Below, one piece after another: positions 11,676 through 22,265 of a DNA stretch of 64,000 nucleotides. The position numbers and the translations under genes are program-made. The notes under the pieces are model-generated. The model was not told where the DNA came from, did not search any database, and was given only the letters and a program-made list of their open reading frames with translations. The stretch is taken from the NCBI GenBank assembly GCA_037074615.1, contig CM073515.1, forward strand, positions 12,237,001-12,301,000. The letters are read 5' to 3'. The stretch is from Leucaena leucocephala (Eukaryota > Streptophyta > Magnoliopsida > Fabales > Fabaceae). Position 1 is the first letter of the stretch; the number at the start of each line of letters is the position of its first letter.

Positions 11676-13059
11676 GCATTGCTCTCTAAATCTTGGTCCT
11701 GTTGTGGAGAAAGTTCATGCATACGACTATATAAAAAACATATGAAACTATTAGATTAATAATAAAAATAAATTAAAATAAAATATTAAACTACAATGCA
11801 TACATGAATCTATTCAGAGTGTGGGTCAGCCCATACTACTTGTCCATCTAATGTCTTCCTAGTATTCGTTATCTCCCACAGTTGGTCAGGAGGGGTAGGT
11901 TGTCCAGTAGTAGGATCTCTCTACAAAATAATAATATATAAAATACAAAGAATAGATTTTAATATAAAAAATGATTAAAAACTTACATTATAGTAGTGAT
12001 AGATTGAACTTACTGTAGCAAACTCAATCTCTGCAAATGATCGAGGGCCACAAGTATGTTTAGTCATTTGTTTTTCTCGATTTATCATGTTTCTTGCACT
12101 TTTGTTCTACAACAAAATTTGGTAACTAATAAGAATTTAATTATTAAAACAAAAAAGACTATTTATTTAGAAGGATAGTGAGGTACCTTAAATATGTCAG
12201 ATTTAAAATATATTAATAACTATTCCCAATCTTGAAAATTAATAGTTTGAGGAGGATCAGCCAACCTATCCTCATCAGTCTCATATTTCTTATAGTGCGA
12301 GTGCATATTGGTCTTCCAATTTCTGAATGCATTTTGTAAAATAATTGATATAGCTATATGAAACTTTTCTTCAGCAATTGCATTAGCAGGTTTAAATTTA
12401 TCTTGAAACAAATAAATATGAACACTTTATATAATAATATAAATACACTTTGACATAAATAATACCTTTATTTTTAAAATTATATCCTGACCATATTTTT
12501 AAAAAATATTCTTCCAGTTACCTCCACCATCCCTAAAAGAGACTGTGGTTATAAGAGTTAAACCACAATAATTAGAAAAGTCTCTTGCTTCTGGATCAAT
12601 TGCTCTTGACACTGAATCAGAAAATTTGACTTGAATCTTTGCTCCTTGTGCAGTCCTCAAATTCACGTTAATAGACTTATAAACTCCTCTGCGCTTGCTG
12701 ATTACACTAGAAGAGCCTATCATTGAAGTTGAATTAGAACAATTAAATATTACAAGTGATATAAATCAATTATTATAAAATTGAAGCAAACTTACCTGCA
12801 CAACTATTTTAAGTATGGGGAGTAGGAGGAGAATTGATAGGTATTTCCTCAAGTTGTTGTTGTAGTGATAGAGGTGAAATAATAGGTCTTGATTGAGGTG
12901 TAGAGCATGTACCTCAGCTATTTATGTTGTCATGAGATGTAACAGAAAGACTTTTTCCACCTCGACCTCTCTTTAATGCTGACATATCCTATAAAAATAT
13001 ACATTTACTTTAGGAAGACCAAAATGTTAGGTTAGTTAGAGTAATTAAATGAAAAGAGA

Positions 13060-13784
13060 AATTTAGGGTGGATGCCTAAATTAGAGTACATATACTGTAA
13101 AGGATGTTCCTCATCACCTGACTTCTTCCCATCTTTGGAGAAATTAAGACTTGCGGGGTGTGGAAGTTTGAGGGGATGGCAAAGGGAGGCAAATGACCAA
13201 AATACAAGAGATAATTAGTGCGCCATCATTCACTAACTCTATTTTCACATCTTTCATCATTATGTATTGAAGCTTGCCCAAACTTAAGCTGCATGCTTAC
13301 TTTTCCAAATCTCGTGACACATTTGGAGTTATGTGACTCAAGCACGAAGCCATTGCTAGACACATTAAATGTGACGGCAATTGGGCCCTCAACATCAAAT
13401 AATGTGGCTCCTTCTCTTTCCAAGCTTAAGTATCTCGACCTTGAAGGGATAGACATAGAAGCATTACCAGAGGAATGGATGCAGAATCTCTCCTCTCTCA
13501 AGCTTCTTTATATTGTGGATTTTTCAAGTATGGTGAAACTATTAAGTCATATGCAAAATCTATCTGCTACACTTGAACAATTCAGTATTCTCCTCTATTG
13601 TGAAAAGGATTGTAACTTACAGTGGCAAGACCTTCGTTGCCTACATTCTCTCCAAAAAATCGAATTCTATCATTGTGATCAGCTAGTGGCTTTACAGGAG
13701 TGGCGTTCATATAAGTATCCATTACTGGAATACTTCCAAGTTGTTAAACTCCACTCACTCCTCTTACTAATTATTTTTTTATGA
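13060..13784 (+). pseudogene. LRR-region fragment of a CNL-type resistance gene, captured by CACTA
   Basis: Translation from about 13060 reads LEYIYCKGCSSSPDFFPSLE and LRLAGCGSLRGWQRE, then a stop near 13217. An open frame of 188 residues from 13218 follows with repeated leucine-rich units such as LSSLCIEACPNLSCM, FPNLVTHLEL, LKYLDLEGIDIEALPEEWM, LSSLKLLYI and LHSLQKIEFYHCDQL. The pattern resembles the C-terminal LRR region of coiled-coil NBS-LRR (RGA-like) proteins, not the TNL at 1858-4462. No NBS or N-terminal domain is present. It lies wholly within the CACTA element, on the opposite strand to its TNPA-like gene, so it is best read as a transduplicated host fragment. The frame ends in LLLLIIFL, which is probably non-LRR sequence. 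Function is unlikely. Confidence 0.8.
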
Positions 13785-13982
13785 TAGCTGGCCATTTTTT
13801 TTTTCCAAGAGAAGGAGAAGGCCTCACAGAGCATGCTCTGCTCATTGAATCTTTACTACAAGGTACCCCATTGCTACTCAGTGATGGTAATTGCATCGTT
13901 TTAATGTTAATTCAAAAGTTATAGGAATATTTATATGCAATTAAAGGAATTATGATCTGTTAATTATTTTAATAACTTGGCA

Positions 13983-14086
13983 GGTATTCAATTTTGGATG
14001 AAGTAAGGGGAGAACTTGTTAGACACCTGAGCTTGGTATTCAATTTTGGATGAAGCAAGGGGAGAACTTGTTAGACACCTGAGCCA
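13983..14086. repeat. 52-bp direct tandem duplication
   Basis: GGTATTCAATTTTGGATGAA begins at 13983 and again at 14035; both units continue through GGGGAGAACTTGTTAGACAC and differ by very few bases. It lies just downstream of the captured LRR fragment, and the unit length would shift any reading frame. Confidence 0.9.
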
Positions 14087-15719
14087 GCACATATAATTAC
14101 TCTAAAATAATCTCTTATGACCACTCCTATTCTAACTCCCCTAACAAGCTAAGATGCTCTTGAACTCCATCAATCTTATTTAAAATATAAATAAGTGTAC
14201 TTTTAACACATAATACACAAAATTCCATAACTTCTTCCACAGTTCAGGATAACGTGGATTCTACTCACATGATCTTTAAGAATTTTTATATGCATCTCTT
14301 AACTAGATACATCCATCAATACTAAATTTGGCCAAGCAACTTCATATTCATACCAGATAAATCAATGGCTATGATGTATCATTCCTAATAGGCAAAATCA
14401 TAGATTAGTGTATAGCAACAATATACTATTTTATAAAGAAATGAAGGCAATGTTTCCAGACCACAAGAAACATTCATTCCACACTCACTTACTCGTCCTT
14501 GCCCAATTTCTGTCGGGGTATGATGAACACTGGGGTTGCTTTCGTTGGGCTTGTCAATTAATGTCATTGGGGTTGCTTTAATCTTAAGATTAAAGCTTGA
14601 TTCCACATTTTTAAACTTCATTAATTACTTAATTAGTGATTCAATCTCAAAACCCCAAATTTAAACGGTTAGAAACACTTCAAACTATAGTTGAAGAACT
14701 CACCTCAGATGGCTGACGACATCACAAGCTCACTCTCCGTCCTCTAGTCACTCCTCCAATGTCACAATCCTTCGGTCGTTCCCTCATGCTCTCTCTCTAT
14801 CGCTCCCTCACGCTGTTTCCTTCTAAAGCCGTCGCAACTGAGAAATAAGAAAGAGAAGGAGAATCCCTAAAATATAAAAGCGTATCAGCGGCGACAAAAC
14901 AAAGTCACTGTTAAAACTCTTACTTTTACCAAATCCTGCTTTTATCAAATATTTTTTAGAAAATAATCCTCTTAATAAAAAATGATATTTTTTCACCAAT
15001 AGATTCTTCAACTCATTAGGGAATTTTTCTAAAATTTTCTGGGCAAATAATAACATCTAACTATTTTTCTCAAATTTTATAAGAAAATAGGCCTTTAATT
15101 CCTGAAAAATAACTATTAAATCATTTGTGTCTTTTTTCAAGAAATAAACTCTTTCATAATTTTATAAGCCCCCAAAATACTAATTTTATTTTTTTTCTTA
15201 ATTTTTCTTAACCCCAAGATATTTGTAATGATTATTCTTTCCTTTATTCTTTTTTCTAAAATTTCACTTTGGGGACTTTTTAATTTCAGACAAACACTCT
15301 TAAACTCAATTATACCTTATAAATCATTTTTATAAAAGTTCGGATGTTACATGAAATACAGCAACAGTAACTAAAAATTTATGTATGTACGTATGTATTT
15401 TATGTATATTCTTTCTCCTTATCTCTCTCATAAACACATCTCCCTCTGCCTATCTCCTTTCTCACATTATCTCTAACACACTCATACTAACTCTTATGCT
15501 CATTGATACACATTTATAATATCTCTCTTATGTACATATCCCTGTTCATCTTCTTCTTGCATAGACATCACATTATTATCTCTCTAATCTTTCTTTAATA
15601 TAATAATATGTGAAATTTCTTTATTTGTTATTTAAAAATAAAATTGTTCAATAATTTAATTATATATATTAGATAGTTGTTTAAAACTCATTGAAATGGA
15701 AAAAAAAATTGTACAAACA

Positions 15720-16075
15720 CTTTTGTCGCCGGTAAAGGATAAAAGTCATTGATGAATATATCCTTCTGTGATGACAAAAAATTGTCGCCGCATAAACTAT
15801 AGACTTTCTGCCCCGACGGATATATATCGCTACAGATACTATAACATTATGTGGCGACAATTAGTATTGCCACAAAAAAGTAGCGCTAAAATTTGAGTTT
15901 TTAAGCTTTTGTGACGACAAAGTAAAGTCACCACTGAAAGTCTTACTTTCAATGGCGACATTGTTGTCGCCACAGAAACTCAAGACTTTCAACGGTGACG
16001 TAAAAAGTCGCCACTGAAAATGGTTTTTCAGGTGACATTTTTTGTCGCCACTGAAAAGTCGTAGTCAAATCATTA
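15720..16075. repeat. Right subterminal repeats of CACTA element
   Basis: Motifs TTGTCGCC, GTGGCGACAA and AAGTCGCCACTGAAA recur at short spacing up to the right terminal repeat, mirroring the left end. Similar isolated motifs occur at about 14887-14915. Confidence 0.8.
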
Positions 16076-16091
16076 TTTTTTTGTAGTGAAA

Positions 16092-18415
16092 GAATCTCAG
16101 TAATAACAATAGTTCTTCATATATGTACATGTACATATTCACAAAGCAAGCAAAACAAGCCATATCTATAACCAATCAAACATGGTTTCAATCACATGTA
16201 CATACAACCACTCGATACTGTGCTTCCAACTATCCTAGATAGTGAACAGTACCCATTCATCACAGCATATATACCAATCAACCATCAACATGGTTCACAA
16301 TCACTGTATGTAAGCTAAAACAATGCCCTGCATTAGCAACTATCAGCCTCTTATGCAAATTTCAGGGATCGTGCTACCAACCATCCTAGATGGCGAGCAA
16401 TCCCCCACACTTGCACATGTCTCTACATTGGAATACGTACCTATAGCACATACAAACATACAGAACATCACATATACAAATATGAAAGAAAAGTGTTATT
16501 TCCTTGTCGCTTTTCTTCCAAAGTTTACTTCGTCCTCTCCTCAAGCGATGGCTCCAGACAAATATCAAATCCTATATCCATATTTTAGTATGAGCAGGTT
16601 ACTACCTTACTTAAATACTTATACCACTCCTACCTTTTCACTCCCCCATTAATAACTTATCAACTTGGTCAAAAACAAAAGCAATTATTTATGTAATTAT
16701 TCATGTATTTGTTAACCCACAGCAGTGCATACTTATGCATAACAATGCGTTAATTCCTTGTTATCCATAACTTATGTCTTTAATAAATTCATTTACATAA
16801 ATCCAGAATTTTTAGCTTCTTTGGTAAATATAATTAACCCTACCATTCTAGACCCTCACGCAATATCCTGTGAAACTCTTTCAATTACATATACTTATAT
16901 TTAGACCATTTAAAATAGTGGGCATTTATACAATTTAAATCCTCTAACAATTCAACCCAACAAATATTCATCCTTTAATATCAAATAACACGGCTTTGGC
17001 GAATTCCTCAACCATGCCATATCAATAGCACTATAGCCCACAGATCATTAGCCTTATACCCTTCTACTAACTCACAATATTCAATCTTAAATTAAAGCCT
17101 CAATAGAAATAAATCCTCCTTAATTTATTTTTCCCCAATTAAGTATGCACCAACAACCATTCAACAGAGATTCAATACTTAAGCTCTTAAACCATCAAGC
17201 AATCATTCCCTTAATCTAGGACCAATCAAAGGGTCATCATCATTAACTTATCTTGAACATGATTAAATTAATTAAAACACTTATAAATAAACCTCAATCA
17301 AAACCTTTGTACATAATTATAACCCCCAAAAAATCACTCTAGCCTCTAACTCCATCCATACAGCATGCATATCGTAGTCCTATATATGTTTTTATTTCAC
17401 ACCTAAACCAAACTTTAATCCTCCAAGCATTAATTAAATAAACTTCTATCTTCAAACACAACTAAATCCTTCGGTTAACCACATACAAAATCATAACATT
17501 GAAACCTCCAAAACACCATTTAATATTTTAAGGCTATCCTTAAATATTAACCATTCAAGCCTAGATTACAAATTGAATCTTCCACTATCAACTTCAAACT
17601 CTATAATTCATAACTTCCAATCATTACTCTTATAACTTAATCTAATAGCATAGGACTTCCATTCCAATTTTAATCAATCAAAATCATCAAGTTCTAGCCT
17701 CCCCAACAACACACAAAATCATTTACTCTATCTAATCACCCAAACACTCAAACTCAAAATAACACTAAACGGTCTGCCACAGAACAACTCATCAGTCCCT
17801 ATTTCTCAGTGAGCCTATACATTCAACCAACATAACCCAAGTCTTATAACAGGAACTGTAATGGTCTGTCCCAAAAAATCATGACCTCATTCAAATCAAC
17901 CGCATGCAGACATCAACGCCTACGCTTTTGGTTCTAATCCAAGTCTCAAAACTTAAATCCCATTTCTTTCTCACCAAATCAACCAATAATAACCGTAAAT
18001 CCTAAACCAACCAAAACTTCACCCACACGGACACATACGGCAGGCGCACAAAATCAGCAAAGAAAGAACATGCAACAGCCATAAAGTATGATTCCGGCTT
18101 ATTTTTCCCAATTTTAATTGGTCAAAACGCACAAATAAGGTAGCCTCACATGCAACCTCAACGACCGACAGTTTTTGATTCCATTTCAAGCTAAACATTT
18201 CAAATCTTACTCATCCTCTCAAAATCCACCGAAGAAAATCCTACTCAATCGATAACCCATTACTTAAAATCCAGCAAACAAAGAAAATTGAAGGTGATAC
18301 TGGATCCAGAAAGCACACCTTAGTCGATCAACAGTGCTGCGAGTTAAACACCAAACACTAGTCCTTCTTACGTCGTCACTCTCCTCACTTCTCGCTCTCC
18401 ATCGTTACTGCCTTA
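16092..18415. mobile_element. LTR-type retrotransposon sequence A, second segment
   Basis: Non-coding sequence of the same character as 4510-7095 (C-rich plus strand, many short ACA/ATC runs) resumes directly after the CACTA right end, and continues to a CT-rich stretch near 18365-18405 where the Harbinger-like element starts. Short open frames here have no recognisable product. Confidence 0.45.
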
Positions 18416-19697
18416 GGCATTGTTTGGTTGGAGGGTTTTGGAGGGGGGATGGGAGGGGAGATATATGTGTGTTTGATTGAAAAAATGGAGGGGAAGGGAG
18501 GGGAATTTTTTTGTCTTTTTCTGCTCCCTTATCCCTCTTTCTTACCCTCCAAATTTGGGGTTTTTTGAAGGTGTGACAAATATTATGTGTTATGCTGACT
18601 AAATTACCCCTACTTATTTTTCAATTTCCACGTTTGCCCCTTGAGTGTAAAAACCCTTTTCATTTTTCATTTCTATCATTCATCTTCCGCGTATGCGCGC
18701 AGCTCAGCGTCTTCAACCGCTGGCATTCCTCCAATCTCCGCTACAACTCTGCTACCTACTCCGGCAGCCACCACCGTCAATTGCGTTCAAGTAAGCTCTT
18801 CTACCCTTCTCCACAAACATGTGAGTTATTTTTCTAACCTCTTTTGGATGTCTATGTCGTGAGATCATAGTTTAGGTTTTTTGTCTTTAAATTAGGAAAG
18901 CTCAATACCAATAAGTATGCAGGAAATTTTATATAGTGAAACTTTTGAGTCAAGATGTTGGTTGTTTTTCATTTTGGGTGTTGAAGTGCCAATGCTTATA
19001 CAAATTTGGAAAATTTTCATTTCTTTTTACCTTTTGTTTTCGAGTTTCTCGAGCAGCTGAAAATGTGTTCTTTTCTTGGTATGCTTCTCCATTTTGTTCA
19101 ATGTATTGCTTTAGCGCTATCAGTCTTTAGTAATGATGTGCTATTTACGCTGGAAAAACCAATTCAAGTATTTACCACAATGAAACATCTCATTCCACCT
19201 GTAACTGCTAAAGTGATCATAATTTTAGTAGTTCCCGAGATGAAGACGATTATGAATAAAGTGAAGTTTATTCATCTGTTACTTCATCGGAAATGAGAGC
19301 ATTGTTGCCTGAAAGCCACCTGCTTGTAATCTCACTGAACTTTTTGCATTAAGTTTTAAGCCAAGCAACTGATTTAACTCCTTCGTGGTTCCATTTCAAA
19401 TGGTAGAGGTTACGTTAAGATATACAAAGACAAAGATGCATTATCGCTCTTCTATAAAAGAAAATGACTATTCCAAGAAAGTACTGCTCTCAATAGAGTA
19501 ATCCATCTCCTTTGCATAATAAACAAAGGATTCCTACAAAAACACAAAATCTGAAACTGATAAAGATAAGAATAATAGCCTATCCGCTAAAGATGTGAAG
19601 GATGAAATCACTGATTAATGAGCAATAAATTCTGCCATTTATCTGCATTTAAATTACAAAGTGAGCAATAAATTCAGTGTCTTATCTACAAATATTA

Positions 19698-19741
<44 letters not shown>

Positions 19742-21414
19742 GTGTGTACCCTACTAGAACTTTATTCAACAAATTCGGTTGTTTTATTAATCAGTCCAAT
19801 CAACTTCAGCATTATATATTTGATCCAAGTATCTCTTGATTATATTAATTTTTGGGTAATTTTTCTTCTCTGTAACATTCTGACATAGCCTTTTTTGACT
19901 TGACAACATTTGCATCCTTTTCAATAACATCATGCCAATTGACTCTTTTTGTAATACAATAGCTTATTGTATGATACCATGGCTTATCTCTTCACGGGTA
20001 ACTTTCTTTTTGTCCACAGAGCAGTTGAAGTTTTGGAAGAAAAAGCCTATGGGTATTGAATTTGCAAAACACTTCAGATCCCATCTTGGTCCAATTGAAG
20101 GTCTCGCCGTAAGTTTATCAACCTGGTATAACTCTTTTTCATATGAAATAATAAGGTCTAACTTATCCCTGCCTCAATGCTGTTTGATTGGAGATTTTTA
20201 TGTGCTATGGTTAGATATGCTTCTCCCTGAAAGTATATCAGTGGCGTGAATTTTTATGTATTGAGCATGTCATGGATTTTCTACCGCTGAATTGTACAAT
20301 ATTGTTCACCTGCTCATGGAAAACAAGTGTTTGTAAATGTGCTTATTATTTCATATTAGTCTTGAATTATTCTATCTTAACTTGGGGTCTCCCAGATCTC
20401 AGTAAAGGTGCAAAATTTATGGCTGTATCAAGATACCTTTAAGCATGGGTTAAAAATTGCAGTGTCTTGAATTTTGCAGATCTTGCAGACACAATAGTGA
20501 AAACATGCAGCTAAATCTGTGCTCATCATGTTATATATCTTACTGGAAATAGAATAGTTAATATTGGATTTGTCTTTTAGAATGTTGAGAAACATTCATC
20601 ATGTTCTCAGCATCTAATCACTTGTCCTGAGATAGAATTTCCCCCTCAGATTCTGTATTCAATTTATCAAAATGTGCTTTTCATCAACAATGACTTGTTT
20701 CTGCTGTGCAGGTTAGCGTCCATGGTCTGCTTTGTTGTACAATATCAAATGATCACTCTGTGAAAATATATGACGTAGTAAAATATGACATAATGGCCAT
20801 GATTCGTTTGCCATATATTCCTGATGCTGTTGAATGGGTTTACAAACAAGGAGATGCCAAAGCTAGACTTGCCAAGGAGATGACATAATGTTCTCTGTGT
20901 CTAAAAAACACTTCTGAAGTTACTTATATAATTATATAATGATATATAATATTAAATATGAGTAGTGTACGTGATCTTCAATTATTAATAAATTTTCTCC
21001 TAAAACCTACATTAGAATTTAATTATTGGAGTTTATGTGGATTGTATCTTTACATTCAAATTTATATATTACATTAATATATATCTATAATAATTGTAAA
21101 ATTAATAAGGGATATTATTAAAATTTTATCATATTTTTTTATCATATATAAATGAGGTATATTTTTTAAAAATGTATAAATAAAAAAATAATAATTCTAA
21201 TATAAATATTATAAATAAAAATTAAATAAATTTAAATAAAGGCATAAAAATATATTTACCAATTTTTTATTACTTAGTCTCCCCTCCTCTCCTAAACTAA
21301 ATAAGAAATATTATTTCTCTTCCCTTACATTCACACTTATAACCTCCTCTATTTTTTTCACCTTCCCTTAAATTAATTTAACATATTCTCCCCTTCCTCG
21401 AACCAAACATAGCC
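18416..21414. mobile_element. PIF/Harbinger-like non-autonomous element carrying gene exons
   Basis: The left end GGCATTGTTTGGTTGG... and the reverse complement of the right end GGCTATGTTTGGTTCG... form imperfect terminal inverted repeats. The trinucleotide TTA flanks both ends (18413-18415 and 21415-21417), the duplication favoured by PIF/Harbinger transposases. Subterminal regions are G-rich at the left (GGAGGGG) and C-rich at the right (CTCCCC), also mirrored. No transposase is visible. The inside holds two exons of a CYP71-type gene (20020-20885) and other spliced-looking sequence at about 18690-18790 and 19140-19600 that I could not identify. A (TA)n run lies near 19703-19730. Confidence 0.75.
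20020..20885 (+). pseudogene. CYP71/PPWD1-type WD40-cyclophilin gene fragment (two exons)
   Basis: The exon at 20020-20108, preceded by CAG and followed by GTAAGT, encodes LKFWKKKPMGIEFAKHFRSH and LGPIEGLA. The exon from 20712, after TGCAG, encodes VSVHGLLCCTISNDHSVKIY and then IRLPYIPDAVEWVYKQGDAK before diverging and stopping at 20888. These match the N-terminal WD40 region of the nuclear WD40-cyclophilin known as CYP71 in Arabidopsis (PPWD1 in animals), a chromatin- and splicing-linked peptidyl-prolyl isomerase. The remaining WD repeats and the cyclophilin domain are absent. Splice sites are kept, so it was copied as genomic DNA, not from mRNA. It lies inside the Harbinger-like element and is inferred to be a captured, non-functional fragment. 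Confidence 0.85.
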
Positions 21415-21417
21415 TTA

Positions 21418-22265
21418 CTCTCACTTCCGTCGCTCTCTATTTGCTCTCTCACTCTCTCTCTCTATGTTTCACTTGTTCTGTCCAAAATGAAGGGGAAACC
21501 GAGACTAAAATGAAAGGATAGATGGTGTCGACAGGGGCTGGTCTACCGGAGAAGGCACGTGTAAGGGGAAGTGGATGGGGTTAGGGGTGTGCATGGGCAG
21601 GGTAACCCCTGCCTGATGCCCTTCCCAAAAAATATATGGGTTGTATTTTACAGCATGATACCCGATCCTGCCCGGTAAAAACTTTAACTATTTTGGGTTG
21701 GGCATGTCCAAATCGTAATGCCCTACTCATCATGAGATAAGCTTAGGAGACATCTACAGTTAGAGTGGGAGCGATGTCACATGGCCTTATATGTCTAAAT
21801 AAATGACACCAAAAGTTAATACAATAAAAGTCTTTCTATCTTTTACTTAATTCTAAATATTCTGAATTTTTTAAAAATTAAATCATATGTTAGAATTTAG
21901 ATTTTTTTTATAATATCTTTAATTCATAGTATATTTTTTCTAACTTTTTAAAAAATAATAACTCCTAATTATTTTTTTAAAATTTCTTAAAAAATGACCT
22001 CTTAAAAATTTAAAAATTTTATCTTAATTTATTTAATTTCTTTTAAAAAATAATTTTTTATAATTTTTTATGTACTCAAAATACTATTTTCATCATTTTT
22101 CTCTAAATTTTGTAATTCTCAATATTTTTTTAAGAATTATCTTTTCTTCTTGCAGTTCACTGAAGTTCTGTTTTAGCTTCTTCTTTTTTTAATTTCAAGA
22201 AAGATATTTCCACTTCTCCAAAATTTTATAATTGTTAATTTACCTTAAATTTTGGAGGGTACTAC
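21418..22265. mobile_element. LTR-type sequence A, possible third segment
   Basis: After the Harbinger-like element the CT-rich stretch resumes (CTCTCTATTTGC..), as expected if the element split an LTR. It then becomes strongly AT-rich and ends GGAGGGTACTACA at 22265, like an LTR terminus. A hAT-like end TAGGGGTGTGCATGGGCAGG begins at 21582, probably a truncated MITE of about 145 bp. The link to 4510 is inference. Confidence 0.35.

Larger units (their letters stand above)
7632..12985 (-). pseudogene. Transposase_24 (Ptta/En/Spm, TNPA-like) gene, split by an LTR
   Basis: Read on the minus strand, an ATG at 12985 opens MSALKRGRGGKSLSV but meets a stop after about 23 codons. Further exons follow at about 12722-12490 (KRRGVYKSINVNLRTAQG), 12411-12190 (AFRNWKTNMHSHYKKYE), 12110-12000 (HTCGPRSFAEIEF) and 11920-11820 (PTTGQPTPPDQLWEITNTR). 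The last exon is about 8027-7632, with VLGKRSGYVRG, an in-frame stop, and a charged coiled-coil tail rich in Glu, Gln and Arg ending near QAQFTALMQRG. The order and motifs fit the plant Ptta/En/Spm family, whose products bind subterminal repeats and assist transposition. An LTR at 8028-11675 sits between the last two exons. Exon borders are approximate. With stops and the insertion it cannot make a full protein. Confidence 0.8.
7096..16088. mobile_element. CACTA (En/Spm) DNA transposon, nested and non-functional
   Basis: The left end starts CACTACAAAAAAAT at 7096 and the right end is its exact reverse complement finishing at 16088, a 14-bp perfect terminal inverted repeat. The flanking trinucleotides are AAA on both sides (7093-7095 and 16089-16091), the 3-bp target duplication expected of CACTA elements. 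Both ends carry dense subterminal repeats of GGCGACAA/TTGTCGCC type. Inside are a TNPA-like gene on the minus strand, a 3.65-kb LTR inserted in that gene (8028-11675), a captured LRR fragment (13060-13784) and a G/C-richer leader region about 14700-14850. I saw no TNPD transposase gene, so it was probably mobilised in trans. At 14940-15351 there is AT-rich sequence ending GGATGTTACA, which may be an old LTR fragment. Confidence 0.9.

Noticed and set aside
21582..21726. hAT-type MITE starting TAGGGGTGTGCATGG
   Set aside because: The right end near CCCTA at about 21722 is weak and the flanking octamers do not match, so it is mentioned only as a possible truncated copy.
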